The notes under the pieces: generated by a model | Told to the model about the DNA's origin: nothing | The model's database searches: none | The model's input: the letters and a program-made list of their open reading frames with translations, nothing else | In this document: in pieces, positions 1 to 12,221 of the stretch | How the letters are laid out: each line of letters begins with the position of its first letter | Position numbering within the stretch: the first letter of the stretch is position 1 | NCBI GenBank assembly: GCA_047495785.1 | Contig: JBLDXI010000045.1 | Span: 558,001-622,000 of the forward strand | DNA: 64,000 bases | From: Lepidodermella squamata | Lineage: Eukaryota > Gastrotricha | Reading direction: 5' to 3' | Made by a program: the position numbers and the translations under genes

Positions 1-129
1 TTCGGAGGCATTCAGTGTGACAAAAACGAGATTTTTAGATATGTAAACAAACAATCAGAATTTTGAGTTTCATGACAATAAATGGTGACGAATTACGAGC
101 AAAAAAATAAGGTCGAATGGTCAAATAAG

Positions 130-2727
130 TCAAGATCGAGGTGAGTTGCTAGCACCATTTATCGCTCCATTGATACCAGATATCGCTTGGGCGTATGCCT
201 GCGTTGCGGCTTGACGGGCCTCGGCCGCCCTCGTCAGCATCTCTCGAATCTGGCGCAGAATATCAGGCCTTCGATTCGCCAATTCAAGCGGCGACTCCCC
301 GGAAGCGCCAGTCGAAAGTGACGGATCAGCGTTGTTTCTGAGAAGAAAATCAACCGCCTCGAGTCGATTCCACTCCACGGCTGTGTAAAGCGGGCGTTGG
401 TAGTCGAAATCGTGGGTGTTCACATCGGCCCCGGCTGTTACCCAGGCCTCGAGTTGACTGACGTCGTTCTGGGCTGCTAAACTGCACAACTCGTGAGACA
501 ACTGCGTCGGCATCATATGCAAGTGAGCTCCCTTAAAATAACAACAAATAACAGTTATGTATCGAACGCTTCAGTGAACCAGCCCTAAATGCGATAAGGC
601 AAAAGCTGACAATGGTTTGGTGCGACCCTAATTAATATTGCACGCTGTCTGAACTAGATAACTATTTACAAGAGTTATCTAGAAATTTTGACGTGCCAGG
701 AAAATAACTCACAACAGTAAATAATACTCACCCCTCGTCTCAGCAATTCGATGATTTGAAGATGCCGACCTCGAACGGCATCTATTAAGGCGGTGTTTCC
801 GAAACGATCTCGGGCGTGGACTGGCGAGCCACGCTCGAGTAAAAATTTCACGCAGTCAGTCGAGCCGTGGCCTGAGGCAACGTGTAGCGGTGTCCGGTTG
901 TCATAATCCATCGTGGCGACCGAAGCACCCATCTCAACCATTGATTTCAAAACCCGAATATTATTATCTAAAATTTAAAAAAAAATCAAATGAAGAACTA
1001 ATAATTACAGCCAATTTCTCACCTTTCGCAGCCATGCACATGAGCGAAGGGTAAAGAGACTTGACCAAAACTTCCATGTCTTGCGACGAGCTGAAATTAA
1101 GGCCAAGTGAAGCCACAACACGGTGTAGGACATGACGCCGATCTGAGCTGTCACTCAGCGCCGAAGCGTCTTTACAATGCAGTTCGCCTCGTAGAGACCG
1201 CTGCAACATTTCTCGCTTAGTCGGCAAATCCCACTCATCCTTGCCGAGTACGTAGCTCAATTTCATCAAGGCACATTCTGGGGTCATATCATAGCCAGGC
1301 GTCACCCCCGCATCGATCAGCGCCCGCCCGGTTGCATAGAACGGCTCGACACCGCCCTTGTAACACTGAGTAATATTCAAAAATATCACACCTCGTTCTG
1401 ACGCTTCACGTATTGCTTTCAAAATATCAGCTCGAGAGTCAGGCCCATTCCCAGCGCCGTAGGTTTGAAGCACAATGCCTTTGATAGGCGGGCGGCAGAA
1501 GGCCTCGATCGTCTCAGCGGTCAACGTTGGGAACAATCTGAGCAAGGCGACATTTTGCGACATTCGCTTTTCGACCAGAAATTTTTCAAGAGCATTTTGA
1601 TTAAACAGCCCGGACCAATTCACAGTAATATCGACCTCAACCTCGGCCAGAGGCGTGCAGTTGGGAGACGCGAACGCACCGAAATTTGATGTGTGACACT
1701 TTGTAGCACAGCCTAAATGAGAAAATGACATAAAATCGATAATTTGTCACAGAGGAAAAACTTACAGCCTCTGAATAACTTATTAGAGAAGAAGATACAC
1801 ACTTCGGGGATACAGTAGTTCGCCGCAAGAGTTAGCGCTGCCAAAAAATTCGCCCTTCCATCACTCAGCGTCTCAAAAATAGGGATTTGTGAGCCAGTCA
1901 AGATGACAGGTTTCCCCAAATTTTCCAGCATGAATGCAAGCGCTGATGCCGTGTAAGCCATTGTGTCAGTGCCGTGCAGGACCACAAAGCCACTGTATTC
2001 TTCGTAGTGTGCCTTAATATCAGACGCGATTTTGATGTAGTCGGCCAGCACCATGTTGGAAGAGTCAAGCAGCGGGCTGTATTCGTAAACCGTGAATAAA
2101 ATCCTGCGGCCCTTCTTGTCCTCTGGCATAGCCAACAAATTGTACTCGATACTTCTATCAGAATTGATATGTGAGCCGACTTGAACAGGGGAGGCATTTG
2201 CGTATAAGAATGCAGTGTCGTCATTCGTTGCTTCGACAGGTGATGAGAGATCGCTAGCTAGAGCTTCTTGGTATGCTTTCGCAAAAATTGGGTCGTTAAA
2301 AATGGGTTGCTGGCATAGCTGATCTGTCAAATAGTTCGCTTTCGGTACATAAACACCGTTCTCAACTTTCATTCCCACAGTTCCTAAACAAAGCATTTTA
2401 ATAGAAATAAATAATTCGATTTCGCATAAATATACCTCCAGTATAAATAACCATAACCTTGGCAATTCGCTCCAATGAAAACTTCGGCATAGCAACTTTA
2501 GGTTTCTTCCGTACATTTGCAGACATCTCCGCGTCGAAACTGTTCATTCTTATCACAGATCGATTCAAATTGGGAGAAGTCGGCTCGCTATTTAGAGTAC
2601 TTTCTGATACTTGCTGAAGAGCTGGTACTGCAGCGGAAGGAGCATTCGATTCCGAAGCACCTTCGGAAGCAGGTCGATGAAGACGTTTCATTGGTCCATT
2701 AGTTGCAACTCTCTTAGTATCAAACAT
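130..2727 (-). CDS. ASPG: 60 kDa-type L-asparaginase with C-terminal ankyrin repeats
   Basis: Five exons: 2436-2727, 1766-2383, 1023-1712, 732-967 and 130-531. They add to 2238 bp (745 residues) with consistent phases. The N-terminal half is a type I asparaginase, which hydrolyses asparagine to aspartate and ammonia. The nucleophile motif TGGTVGM is rebuilt exactly across the first splice junction, and the second catalytic motif HGTDTMAYTASAL and the TGSQIP segment follow. The C-terminal third carries ankyrin repeats (for example TPLHVASGHG and TALIDAVRGRH). This is the layout of animal ASPG (60 kDa lysophospholipase/asparaginase), likely cytosolic. The first roughly 85 residues are low-complexity and not conserved-looking. 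Three introns are 52-64 bp; the last is 200 bp because it holds an H/ACA-like RNA. The ATG at 2727 opens the frame, and spliced exons upstream appear to be a 5' leader. Confidence 0.93.
555..697 (-). ncRNA. H/ACA box snoRNA-like RNA, copy A (ASPG intron 4)
   Basis: On the minus strand this copy folds as hairpin, hinge, hairpin, ACA tail. Hairpin 1 is closed by GCACG pairing with CGTGC, and its tip stem is AGATAAC/GTTATCT. The hinge contains ATATTA, a fit to the ANANNA H box. Hairpin 2 has the conserved CAGC/GCTG stem and a TGC/GCA tip. ACA lies three bases from the inferred 3' end. The RNA starts about 34 bases after the donor and ends about 24 bases before the acceptor of ASPG intron 4, so it is a typical intron-processed snoRNA. 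Its target is not identified. Confidence 0.8.
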
Positions 2728-3066
2728 ATCTAGATACGTCGAGAGCAGCGGGAAAGATATAAATTATGAAAAAAACAGGCACGCGAAACGTTGCATGAAA
2801 GATTAGGTCAATTACACTCAACGTGATGTTGCATGTTAAGCGAAAAAAAACGAATACTCTAGATCCAACTACCATGATGCTATAAAAAATACTAATGCAT
2901 TCCGGGTGTTAATGCTCAAGTGAGCTAAGAGAATTGTAAGAAATGGTGGTGCGGTTTCAAGCCAAAATGGTGTAGTAAAATGCTTTAGTGAATCTCAATT
3001 CATGATTTTCCAATTCCCAATTCCCAGTTCTCGATGCAGCCGCCAATTCCGAACCATCGCCAATAC
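2728..3066 (-). other. Leader exon or promoter region upstream of the ASPG start
   Basis: A clear 3' splice acceptor ends at 3067 on the minus strand, so an exon begins at 3066. No splice donor is obvious before the ASPG ATG. The simplest reading is that exon 3066-2436 carries both 5' UTR and the first ASPG coding residues. A separate ASPG promoter inside this stretch cannot be excluded. It includes short tandem runs such as ttcccaattcccag. Confidence 0.45.
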
Positions 3067-3089
3067 CTAATAGAAAAGATAAAAGAGTG

Positions 3090-3238
3090 AATTGTAGCGA
3101 ACGCTTCAGTGAACCAGCCCTACGTGCAAAGCAAAGGCTAACAATGGTTTGGTTTGCATTTCAATATCGCGCGTTGTCTGAGCCCAGTAGCGATTTCTAA
3201 CCAGAGTTAGCAACGCCACGAGGCTGATTAAACGCGCA
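3090..3238 (-). ncRNA. H/ACA box snoRNA-like RNA, copy B
   Basis: It has the same plan as copy A. GCGCGT pairs with ACGCGC to close hairpin 1, the conserved hairpin 2 contains GGCTGGTTCACTGAAGCG, and ACA sits three bases from the 3' end. The hinge reads ATATTGAA, a near miss to ANANNA, so this copy has the weakest H box. It starts about 35 bases after the donor and ends about 24 bases before the acceptor. Confidence 0.72.
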
Positions 3239-3402
3239 GAGAGTTTTCAATGGAGACATAAACGGAAAAATACCTTTTAGAGTGTGCACTTTCATAGTTC
3301 GTTGGAACTTGTCGACGATAACACATAATATCGCAGAGTTTACGACCCACGAAAATTTTCAGTTGGCCACGATATCCACTGAGAACCTGAAAGAAAATTA
3401 CA

Positions 3403-3552
3403 ATATGTAAGCGACGCTTCAGTGAACCAGCCTTAAGTGCTAGGCAAGGGCTGACAATGGTTTGGTTGCTTCATTAATCTAGCGCGCTGTCTGAACCTGG
3501 TAGCGGTAAAGGTATCAAAATGACTCCCGGCTACCAAGGAATTAGACGCGCC
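3403..3552 (-). ncRNA. H/ACA box snoRNA-like RNA, copy C
   Basis: Outer stem GCGCG/CGCGC and tip stem GGTAGC/GCTACC form hairpin 1. The hinge has AGATTA, a good H box. Hairpin 2 carries CAGC/GCTG and a TGC/GCA tip, followed by ACA three bases before the 3' end. The lower stem of hairpin 2 has changed on both sides (AAGC/GCTT). It lies about 38 bases from the donor and 17 from the acceptor. Confidence 0.78.
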
Positions 3553-3709
3553 ACAAGAAATAATTGCACGAAATTATTGGCTTGACTTACATTTTGTCAG
3601 CATTTATCCAGCAACAAACAACGATATTTCGACCCGTAATTGTTGTCGCGTATCCTCGACAAAGGCTAAGTGTACAACCTTAGTGGGCTGCACCTGGAAA
3701 CAAAAATTA

Positions 3710-3860
3710 AATTGTAGCGAACGCTTCAGTGAACCAGCCCTAAATGCTTTGCAAAAGCTGACAATGGTTTAGTGCGCCCTTTAGTGTTGCGCGCTGTCTG
3801 AGCCTGATAACGGTGATGATTAAACAAATAATCACGTTACCATGCAATTATACGCGCTAT
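3710..3860 (-). ncRNA. H/ACA box snoRNA-like RNA, copy D
   Basis: GCGCG/CGCGC closes hairpin 1. Its tip is a long stem, TAACG/CGTTA continued by TGATTA/TAATCA. The hinge has ACACTA, an exact ANANNA box. Hairpin 2 has the family-conserved 3' side and ends with ACA plus three bases. It sits about 39 bases after the donor and 17 before the acceptor of the first host intron. Confidence 0.8.
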
Positions 3861-4620
3861 TTACTAGTTGATTGTTCCAAACGATTGAGAATGACAAACC
3901 TTCATTCGGTAGATGTGATGTGCACCATGAAAAGCTGTTAACAGCAGCAGCTTGAAGCTTAGCTATTCAACTGTATATCGCTTAACAATGAATGATGGAT
4001 AATGGCTGCTTCCAAAGGAGCCTTCGAAGGACATCAAGAGCAATGATCATACAGCTACGAGTAAAGGTTTAATGATGAACTGAAGAGAAGGCATGATTAG
4101 AATACTGTAGTTGCACCCTCGCGAGCTATGGGCCGATCGACGTGCCACGTGGTTCAGCGGAGAGGACGAAAGCATGCTTTTCCTAAGGAGGTTATCTTTG
4201 GAATGAGCCCAAAACAGCTGATGCAACACCTTAAACGAGCAACCCACCCTAAAAACTTTTTAACTTTATAATTAAATAATTCATCAAATCTTTTTATTTA
4301 TAATAAAAATAATTAAAAATAGCAATGCATTTATTTGCAATATTATATGTTTGAAAAATATTTGAATATTTCGGTTGGGAGGGGTTCGCGGTGTTTTTGA
4401 ACTTATTTGGTCGTAATAGTGCTGCAACCTGACTATAGCTCTGAGCCAAGTTTCTTCTTCTAATCACCGGTTACTTTTTGAAGGAATAGCAATGCACCTG
4501 GTTGACATTTTATCAAATTAATCTCAGCTTTCCATTGAAACGGGAAACGGTATCACAGTGGAACCAAATAGGGAATGTCGGAAACGTCGATACATCTACT
4601 GCTCCTGTTTTTTCATTCAA

Positions 4621-4920
4621 TTAAAATTGCTGTGCATTATTTTTGCTGACCTGAAAGAATTTAGCTGCCAGCTTTTTTGAACTTACTAATCGCATAATTC
4701 CAATATGTGCCCAGGATTGAAGTTTTCGGCATTGAGGTTGAGGCGCCTGGCGACCATAAGCACCCAGCATGTTTTCATATTTAATATCGCTGTCTCGGGG
4801 ATACTTACTTATCTCCTTCAAGATTATTTCAATTTTTGCTGCTACTTGGGATCCTACGAAAACGCCGTAGTTATTGGTTGCTATTAGCTCGATGCACGAC
4901 TCGTTATAGCTGAAGTGCAA
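4621..4920 (-). CDS. Hypothetical short coding region, possibly spliced
   Basis: An open frame of 99 codons with no recognisable family. The stretch contains good donor sites (gtaagtat, gtaagttc) and an acceptor (ttctttcag) on the same strand, so if it is transcribed it is probably spliced and the continuous frame is not the final product. It lies head-to-head with YY1 only 140 bases away and could share a divergent promoter. It may equally be chance or 5' UTR of the downstream host transcript. Low confidence. Confidence 0.25.
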   Translation of the reverse strand: MHFSYNESCIELIATNNYGVFVGSQVAAKIEIILKEISKYPRDSDIKYENMLGAYGRQAPQPQCRKLQSWAHIGIMRLVSSKKLAAKFFQVSKNNAQQF

Positions 4921-5060
4921 TGCTCCATAATGATAATTCGTTCATAATTTTACATTTGTTAACTAAAAAGCTTGATATCGCTGACAACACGAAAACAAGA
5001 TACTATGCAGCTGGAAGTAACGAAATTTGTTTATCCCGTTATTTATAGGACATTTATTAA

Positions 5061-6210
<1,150 letters not shown>

Positions 6211-7331
6211 CCGCCAGCACGTGTAAATACGCACGATTTTAGTCAATGCGCTCTCTCATTCTAGTGATGAATTTTTCGGTTTTAATAATGTTCATTCGAT
6301 GATTTTCGGTTACTTTTCTGTGAAAAAGCAGCGCTTTGCTCAAAAAGCATCAGAATAACTGTTTATATACCTACATATATATATTGAATTTTGACTACCC
6401 GACGATATACGCTAACTTGAGCTGCCATAGCTTACAATCGGGATGACAAGACGAGAAACAAAAATCGATTTATACTTTTACCATCAATATGAATTATTAC
6501 GAGAATCACGCTGTTTTTTAAATTTATCATCATCATCATATTCAAGCTGTAATGATAATGATAACGTTATTATTGCTACTGTTCTACTTTGTCTACATTA
6601 TCGATCGAACAACCGATCCACTTTCGATGATCGGTTTCAGCGTATCGGACAGGCACTAAATCGTTCTCTCTCTCTTTGAAATGAAACCTGCACAATGCCA
6701 TGCCTGTTTTTGATGTTTTCGTTGCGTATTGAATTTGATAATAAAATCAGTCATTTTCTCAGTTGATTATTTTGAGCGTTCATGTTGGGTTACTTATGAA
6801 AGGAACATTCGAGCTTTGACACTACAGCTTGAGCTCATGAGTGACAAATCGAAGTCAAATTACCAAATCGAAAGCGATTCATTGCAGAATAGCAGCAGTC
6901 AACTCGAAGTTACTGAGCTCTCTTCGCGCTGACTGGGTCACAATTCGGTACACGTTGAATAGAACCATAACATTGGAGTGGAGGGATAGCCATCAATGAC
7001 ATGATGCAGTTGTCACGTATTTAATCGATAGAATATTTTCCGATTTGCTCATCATCTGATGTCCTCAAGCGTTAAAATATGAATGTCCACTGTTCTCCTT
7101 TTCCCGGAATAGCCCGCTTGAAATCCAAGGAGGAACCGCGCCGTTCGAACAAAACGGTTATCCGAGTAAATACATACAACTATAGGTACTGCTGAACGAT
7201 AATTTGATATTGGTACGAGATGCAATCGCAACAAAAATTCGAATATGGCCAGTTCAGATCTAACTACAGACCAGTTACGAATGCTGCATCGATTTACGCG
7301 AGGAATTCTACAAACACTATTTCAAGATAGG
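6211..7331 (+). other. YY1 3' UTR and intergenic DNA
   Basis: AT-rich sequence with a (cat)n tract near 6525 and an AATAAA-like signal near 6739. Short ORFs here have no recognisable content. No gene seen. Confidence 0.5.
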
Positions 7332-7737
7332 TACCGTAAATGTTGAAATACTAGCCCGGGCTTCTAGATTTTCAATATCCAAAAAGGGTGGGCTTCTATT
7401 CGAGATGGGCTAATAGAAATAAGTAAAGGGCAACCGTTCTAACTTTATTCATCTTCTAAGAACATTTCCGCCTCATCGTTGCTGTAATCACACTTATTCA
7501 TAGGATCTCCTTCATCATTTGAATCATTTTCATTTTGCTGAGATGAAGCTATAGAATCACTTGTTTTGGCAAAAAATGAGTCAACCGAGTCGCTTTGCTA
7601 TAGCCGTACAAATTTACGTAATAGCCTGGGCTTCTATTCGAGGAGAGCGTATGGGTCAATGTATCGTTGCTTGGGTGGGCCTCTATACGAGATGGGCTAA
7701 AATTCGCGAATAGGCTAGTATTTGAAAATTTACGGTA
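7332..7737. mobile_element. TIR element (MITE-like) of Tc1/mariner-pogo type
   Basis: Inverted ends taccgtaaatgttgaaatac and its near-complement at 7712-7737 match at about 23 of 26 positions. TA at each tip fits a TA target site. Inside both ends the unit gggcttctattcgag...gggct is repeated, giving long imperfect subterminal repeats. On the minus strand the middle encodes a roughly 50-residue acidic stretch ending MFLEDE and a stop, like the C-terminal tail of a pogo/Tigger transposase. This looks like an internal-deletion derivative of a larger DNA transposon. Confidence 0.72.
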
Positions 7738-10700
7738 TAAGTGATATATTCTGCGACTTCCAAGCTATCTTACCAAAGCGGGACCATGCCAAGATAATTT
7801 TAGGTACGCATATCGCCAATAGCTAACATTTCCTGTTTTCACAGAGTTCTGTTTTGAGATTGAGTTTCAATAAACAAGAAACTGAATTTCAAATGGTGGA
7901 TACTAAAGATTATTTCTCAGAATTTCTAAGATTTTGGCAAATTGTTGAATTCACGCTAAAATTGAACTAAAATTAAGTTTTTTTTACACTTGCACCTATG
8001 TCGAATCGAGCCGCCTAAATCGTCGCCAACGATATATATCAGCAACGGCCACTTCTTGAATCTCATAAGATTCAAATTACACGATGCCCTCTATCAACTC
8101 TATCAAGATTTGACCTCATCAAATTAAGTGGACCAATAAAGGCGGACACGCGTACAGGTGCGTCTGTGTTTGCGCCGTGTCTCGGAGGTGCCGGTGTTTG
8201 TTTGCCGTAGACACGAAGCCGCGAACTTCGATCGGGCGTCGCATTAAGGCGGAAGGCCGGCCATGTGATCGGCGCAACACTATAGGCAACAATAGTAGTC
8301 GGCCCGGCTTTACGACGCCTAATTAGGCTCACAGCAACCATCGTCATCATCATCTCACAACAAAAGCGCATCGACACGAGAGAGCGAAAGAGAGAAGAGT
8401 CATCGTAAAATGAGGCTAATGTCATCGATGGAGACGCTGATGCTTTTTCACTTTGTTAAAGGTGCTGCCACCATTTTGCGCTGTTTTGTGTATCTGTTTT
8501 CCGGATCATATAGCAATAAGATTTCGCGCACGCTTTCGTATAATATAATTTCGCCGCCGTTATATGACCGGCAGCAACAGGTTTTGTTGACCCCATCATC
8601 TTTGATTTTCCAAGTCAAAATTTGCGCGTGTGCGTGTTCAACAACGCGAACCGCCGCCACGCGCTGGAAGCAATAAGAAGACATCTCGCTTTCCGTATTA
8701 TTATTATTTCTTAATAATTATACTTTGTGTTAAAACGTGTGCGCTCGCTCGTGTTCCTGGTTTCGCATTTTACACCGCCGTTTCGCAGTTTCATATCTTT
8801 CTAATATTGAATTAATATATATAACGCGGCCTCATATATCTATGGCGCATCTGAGCCGGAAACACTCGGCCGAGCCAGCTTTCAGTCTATTAACGTTGTT
8901 TTGTTTGGTGTCTTGTTGTCACGGCTATTAAGTTTACTAATAGCTTCGAAGAGGCTTTGTTTCTGCCTACTCAGCTGTCAAAAAAATATTCAGTTTCGAG
9001 CTGCAACACACAAAACATAACTGCTCATTTTTCGTTGAGTATCAGTTACCGATGATGCCAACAAAAGATAATAAAGAGCCCGAGAGTTAAGTTTTTTGTT
9101 TATCCTTTTATATAAGCCATTATCGTCGTATCGTTATGATCGCTTATTTACGATGAAGGCATATAGCAGTAGCCGTTAATTTGACCACTGGCGAAATGCC
9201 ACAAGGTGACACAAATGTACCCGTGGCAATCGAAAATATACCGAACCGCGCAGCGCTGGTGCATCGCGGAATTCTACCTATTATTTCTCCACCACCACCA
9301 CCACCAGCGCAAAAGAGGCTACCTTTTGTGTTTTTTATATAAGCGCTTTGTTTTGATAAATATTTTTGCGCACATTCTTTATTACAGTATTTACCGGCCG
9401 ATAAAAACAGATGGCTCGATGATGAGTGGGATCGGCGTTTATTATCTTTTTTTACGCCGCGCGCCCTCTTCATCCCAGCCGATATAACATTCAATTTTTC
9501 TCCACTGGTCGATTTAGAAAACATATTATATCGCAAGGTAAATAATAATAACACGCCTTATAGCTGTAAGCACGCGAAAAACGCATCGTCTTAAATAAGC
9601 GTCGGGACGGGCAATAAATCAGCTCAACCGGTCAGTTAAAACAAGGCTAATTTCGTTTTAATGAATTTATTTACCTTGATCGCATTCGTAAAGACTTTTT
9701 ACAATAACAATGCCATTGTCTTAAGGTATAAATTGCGTTTTTGATCTCGCAATCACGCCTTAAAAATTGCGCGCGCGCACGCAGGTAAAAGCGCGTGTAG
9801 TAAAAAGCTTCATTCAGCGAATTGAAAACCATTGTAATTTATCGAAGTGTAAAACTCGACCCTGACGATGATTATTAGCGCGGTTTATTTTCGCGGCAAT
9901 CATCATCGTAATTTAGGTGTTGAGACCAATGCTTGTGTTGTATGCTATATTATGTTATAAAGCCGTCAATTTGTGGTTACGGCTAGGGTTAGATCCAAAA
10001 CGCACGCTTCGGCTTGATCCCGCTGTCTCGGCAATAATCCGCCCCAACAATAATGCCGTCGTAAGCGTCTGCGAACCGTCAAAATTTCTAAACAAACACT
10101 AATATAATGAAAACGCCTTGATTTATTAGGCTGCGCGCGCTTTTCGAAAATTTCGCGCAATACCCGATTTTTTTATTGACAAGTGCCGACACATGCGAGC
10201 ACGAGTTTTGTGTTTACGTCATGTTCATGTCGTCTTAATACCGGAAATATTACCTTAATAAAACAAGGTTTGATATTATATTGTTATTTATACATTGTAC
10301 AGCCTTAAAACTCGTGCCAGTTTGCTACCTATCTGCCTACCATCAACCAACCAACGTCGAGTGGCCACCAACGTTCGTGTTGTGGCGTTTTATAGGGTTC
10401 GCAAAACGACGTCGTTGCGTGAGCAAACGACCTGTTGTAGTATACACCGTTTTGTATGTATTTCCATTTTAGCAACTTTTCTTCGAAGACTGTTTTTCGT
10501 AAACACGCGCAGGAACAAAACGAGACTTGAGCTCAGTTTTCGCCAAAAATTATTGTATTAATAATGACTCGGTATTACTACTGCTGGACAAATTTAACGC
10601 GTCGTTTTCTACCTTGCTAGTAATATTATTACTACGATATCATGACAAATGTGACATCTAAACTAGCATTTTGCTACCTTGCGCGCGTATATTTGGTATT

Positions 10701-12221
10701 AGCATTTCATTACACGCACCCGCCTTTTTGCTGATGCGCTCCAACTTGAAATGAGTAGTTAGCACTAGCAGTAGTCGTGCGAAAAATGCGATATTTTATG
10801 ATGTATCATGTTTAAGAAGTAAACGTATAATAATTCCTTATATACTTTCCGTTTCACGCGTGCGCAGTGGGCAAACAAAAAATGAACTGCGGCTCGAGAT
10901 ACCAATGTCGCACATGACTTTTTGCGACACAAGGCTTTATTGGAGGTGTGACCTGCGCTCGCCTTTTAATGACACGAGCACACAAACGCGATGATTATTA
11001 CATTGCCGGCCGCGTTCTCAAATCTTCTTTTATTCGACCTGCGCCATGATAAGTCATATTAGTTGCTACAAAAATCTTGCGAATAATTTCGAACGCATTT
11101 TATTAGTTTTTTCCCCATTTCTAAATTATAAAATAATGTAATTTTCGCAAGTTTTGCATAATAATGAGGCATGAATTACTAGGGGCGGGAAATTGGTTTT
11201 GTTCATCGTGCAGTAAGGCGTCGCAATTAAAGACGGCTCAGCTTGAATTTTGTACCCGATCTAGTCTAGTTTCGGTGGTCGACTTCCCGCAGTGCTTGCA
11301 CCTGCAGGCATGCATGGACAACACTTCGTAAAACGGGCCCATTTTTACGATACCTGCTAACCGCATGGCAAATATTGTTTCGACACTCGGCCATTTAGAG
11401 CCGTGTTTTTTATTGTTGCTGTTACTATCATTTAGATACGATGACCTGTGCCCACTGCTGCCTGTGTTTAATAATGCATGTCGACATGCTTTGTTTTGTA
11501 TCAAACCCGTCTTTCCACGCGCTATTAGCGGAATACTCGGCCCTCTAAAATGTTGTAGTTTAGGCGATAAAAGTCAATAAAAATCTCGGCTCGCTCGAAA
11601 ATGCACAGAAGCACGGTGAAGCTTTATAAATTACATTCTAAAACAGCAGCAGAGCTAGTGCGCCGTGGTTGGAAATACGTAGTAGTAGCAGTAGTATGGC
11701 AACATGCAAACAAAAACAAAAATAAAACAAAAACAAATAACAGCGAAATATCGGCACAGACAACAGGCCTGTGATTTTTCGCGATAATTCGCCCGTCTTT
11801 TTTCGGACTCGCGCGCCCATAATGGCTTCTTGTTGAACATACAAGCTGCTGGGACATGCGACGGGTGACAGGCGACGGAAAACAAACATATATATGCGAT
11901 GATCGTATCTTCCTTATTATATTTTCTCGCCGTCAGCGGAGTGCTTTATAGATTTTATTACGCCGGTCATCGTCTTTTTATTGCGCGCTAAAATTTCTGC
12001 TCGCGCGTGTTTTGTTTCGAACGCGCCGGTTTTTTCGGCGTGGTGACCGCCGCGAGCGCGAGACAAAGGCCGTGCGCCTTGTTTTTTCTTCAATATACTT
12101 ACTTCCCATCCAATTTACGCGCATCAACTTTTTGTATTTTTCTTAGGTATTATCACACTTTTTTAAATTACTGGTATCGCACACTCGAGAGGGAGAACGT
12201 AAAAAAACTGTCGTAGTTATT
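7738..12221. other. Long gene-poor region upstream of the mesh-like gene
   Basis: No coding exon is supported. From about 8 kb the base composition changes: runs of gcgc/cgcg alternate with tta/taat, unlike the flanking coding DNA. A (cac)n tract lies near 9289-9306. ORFs up to about 130 codons occur on both strands but overlap each other and resemble no family. Promoter, 5' UTR exons or regulatory elements of the gene at 12.2 kb are likely here but cannot be placed. Confidence 0.45.

Larger units (their letters stand above)
3066..3960 (-). ncRNA. Spliced snoRNA host transcript (probable ASPG 5' leader exons)
   Basis: Minus-strand exons end at 3900 (donor gtttgt), then span 3591-3693 and 3274-3386, with a further acceptor at 3066. 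Each of the three introns carries one H/ACA-like RNA and little else. The exons hold only short frames (a 31-residue ORF that stops inside exon 2), and I recognise no protein. This is the form of a non-coding snoRNA host gene. Because it points into ASPG, it may simply be the ASPG 5' UTR. The 5' limit is a guess. Confidence 0.55.

Noticed and set aside
555-3860. Interpreting the four repeats as a SINE or other mobile repeat
   Set aside because: No target duplications or A-rich tails. Placement within each intron is nearly constant, and changes preserve base pairing, which fits intron-encoded RNAs better.
8072-9554. Several ORFs of 80-136 codons
   Set aside because: No conserved motifs, mutually overlapping, in DNA of unusual composition, and no supporting splice structure.
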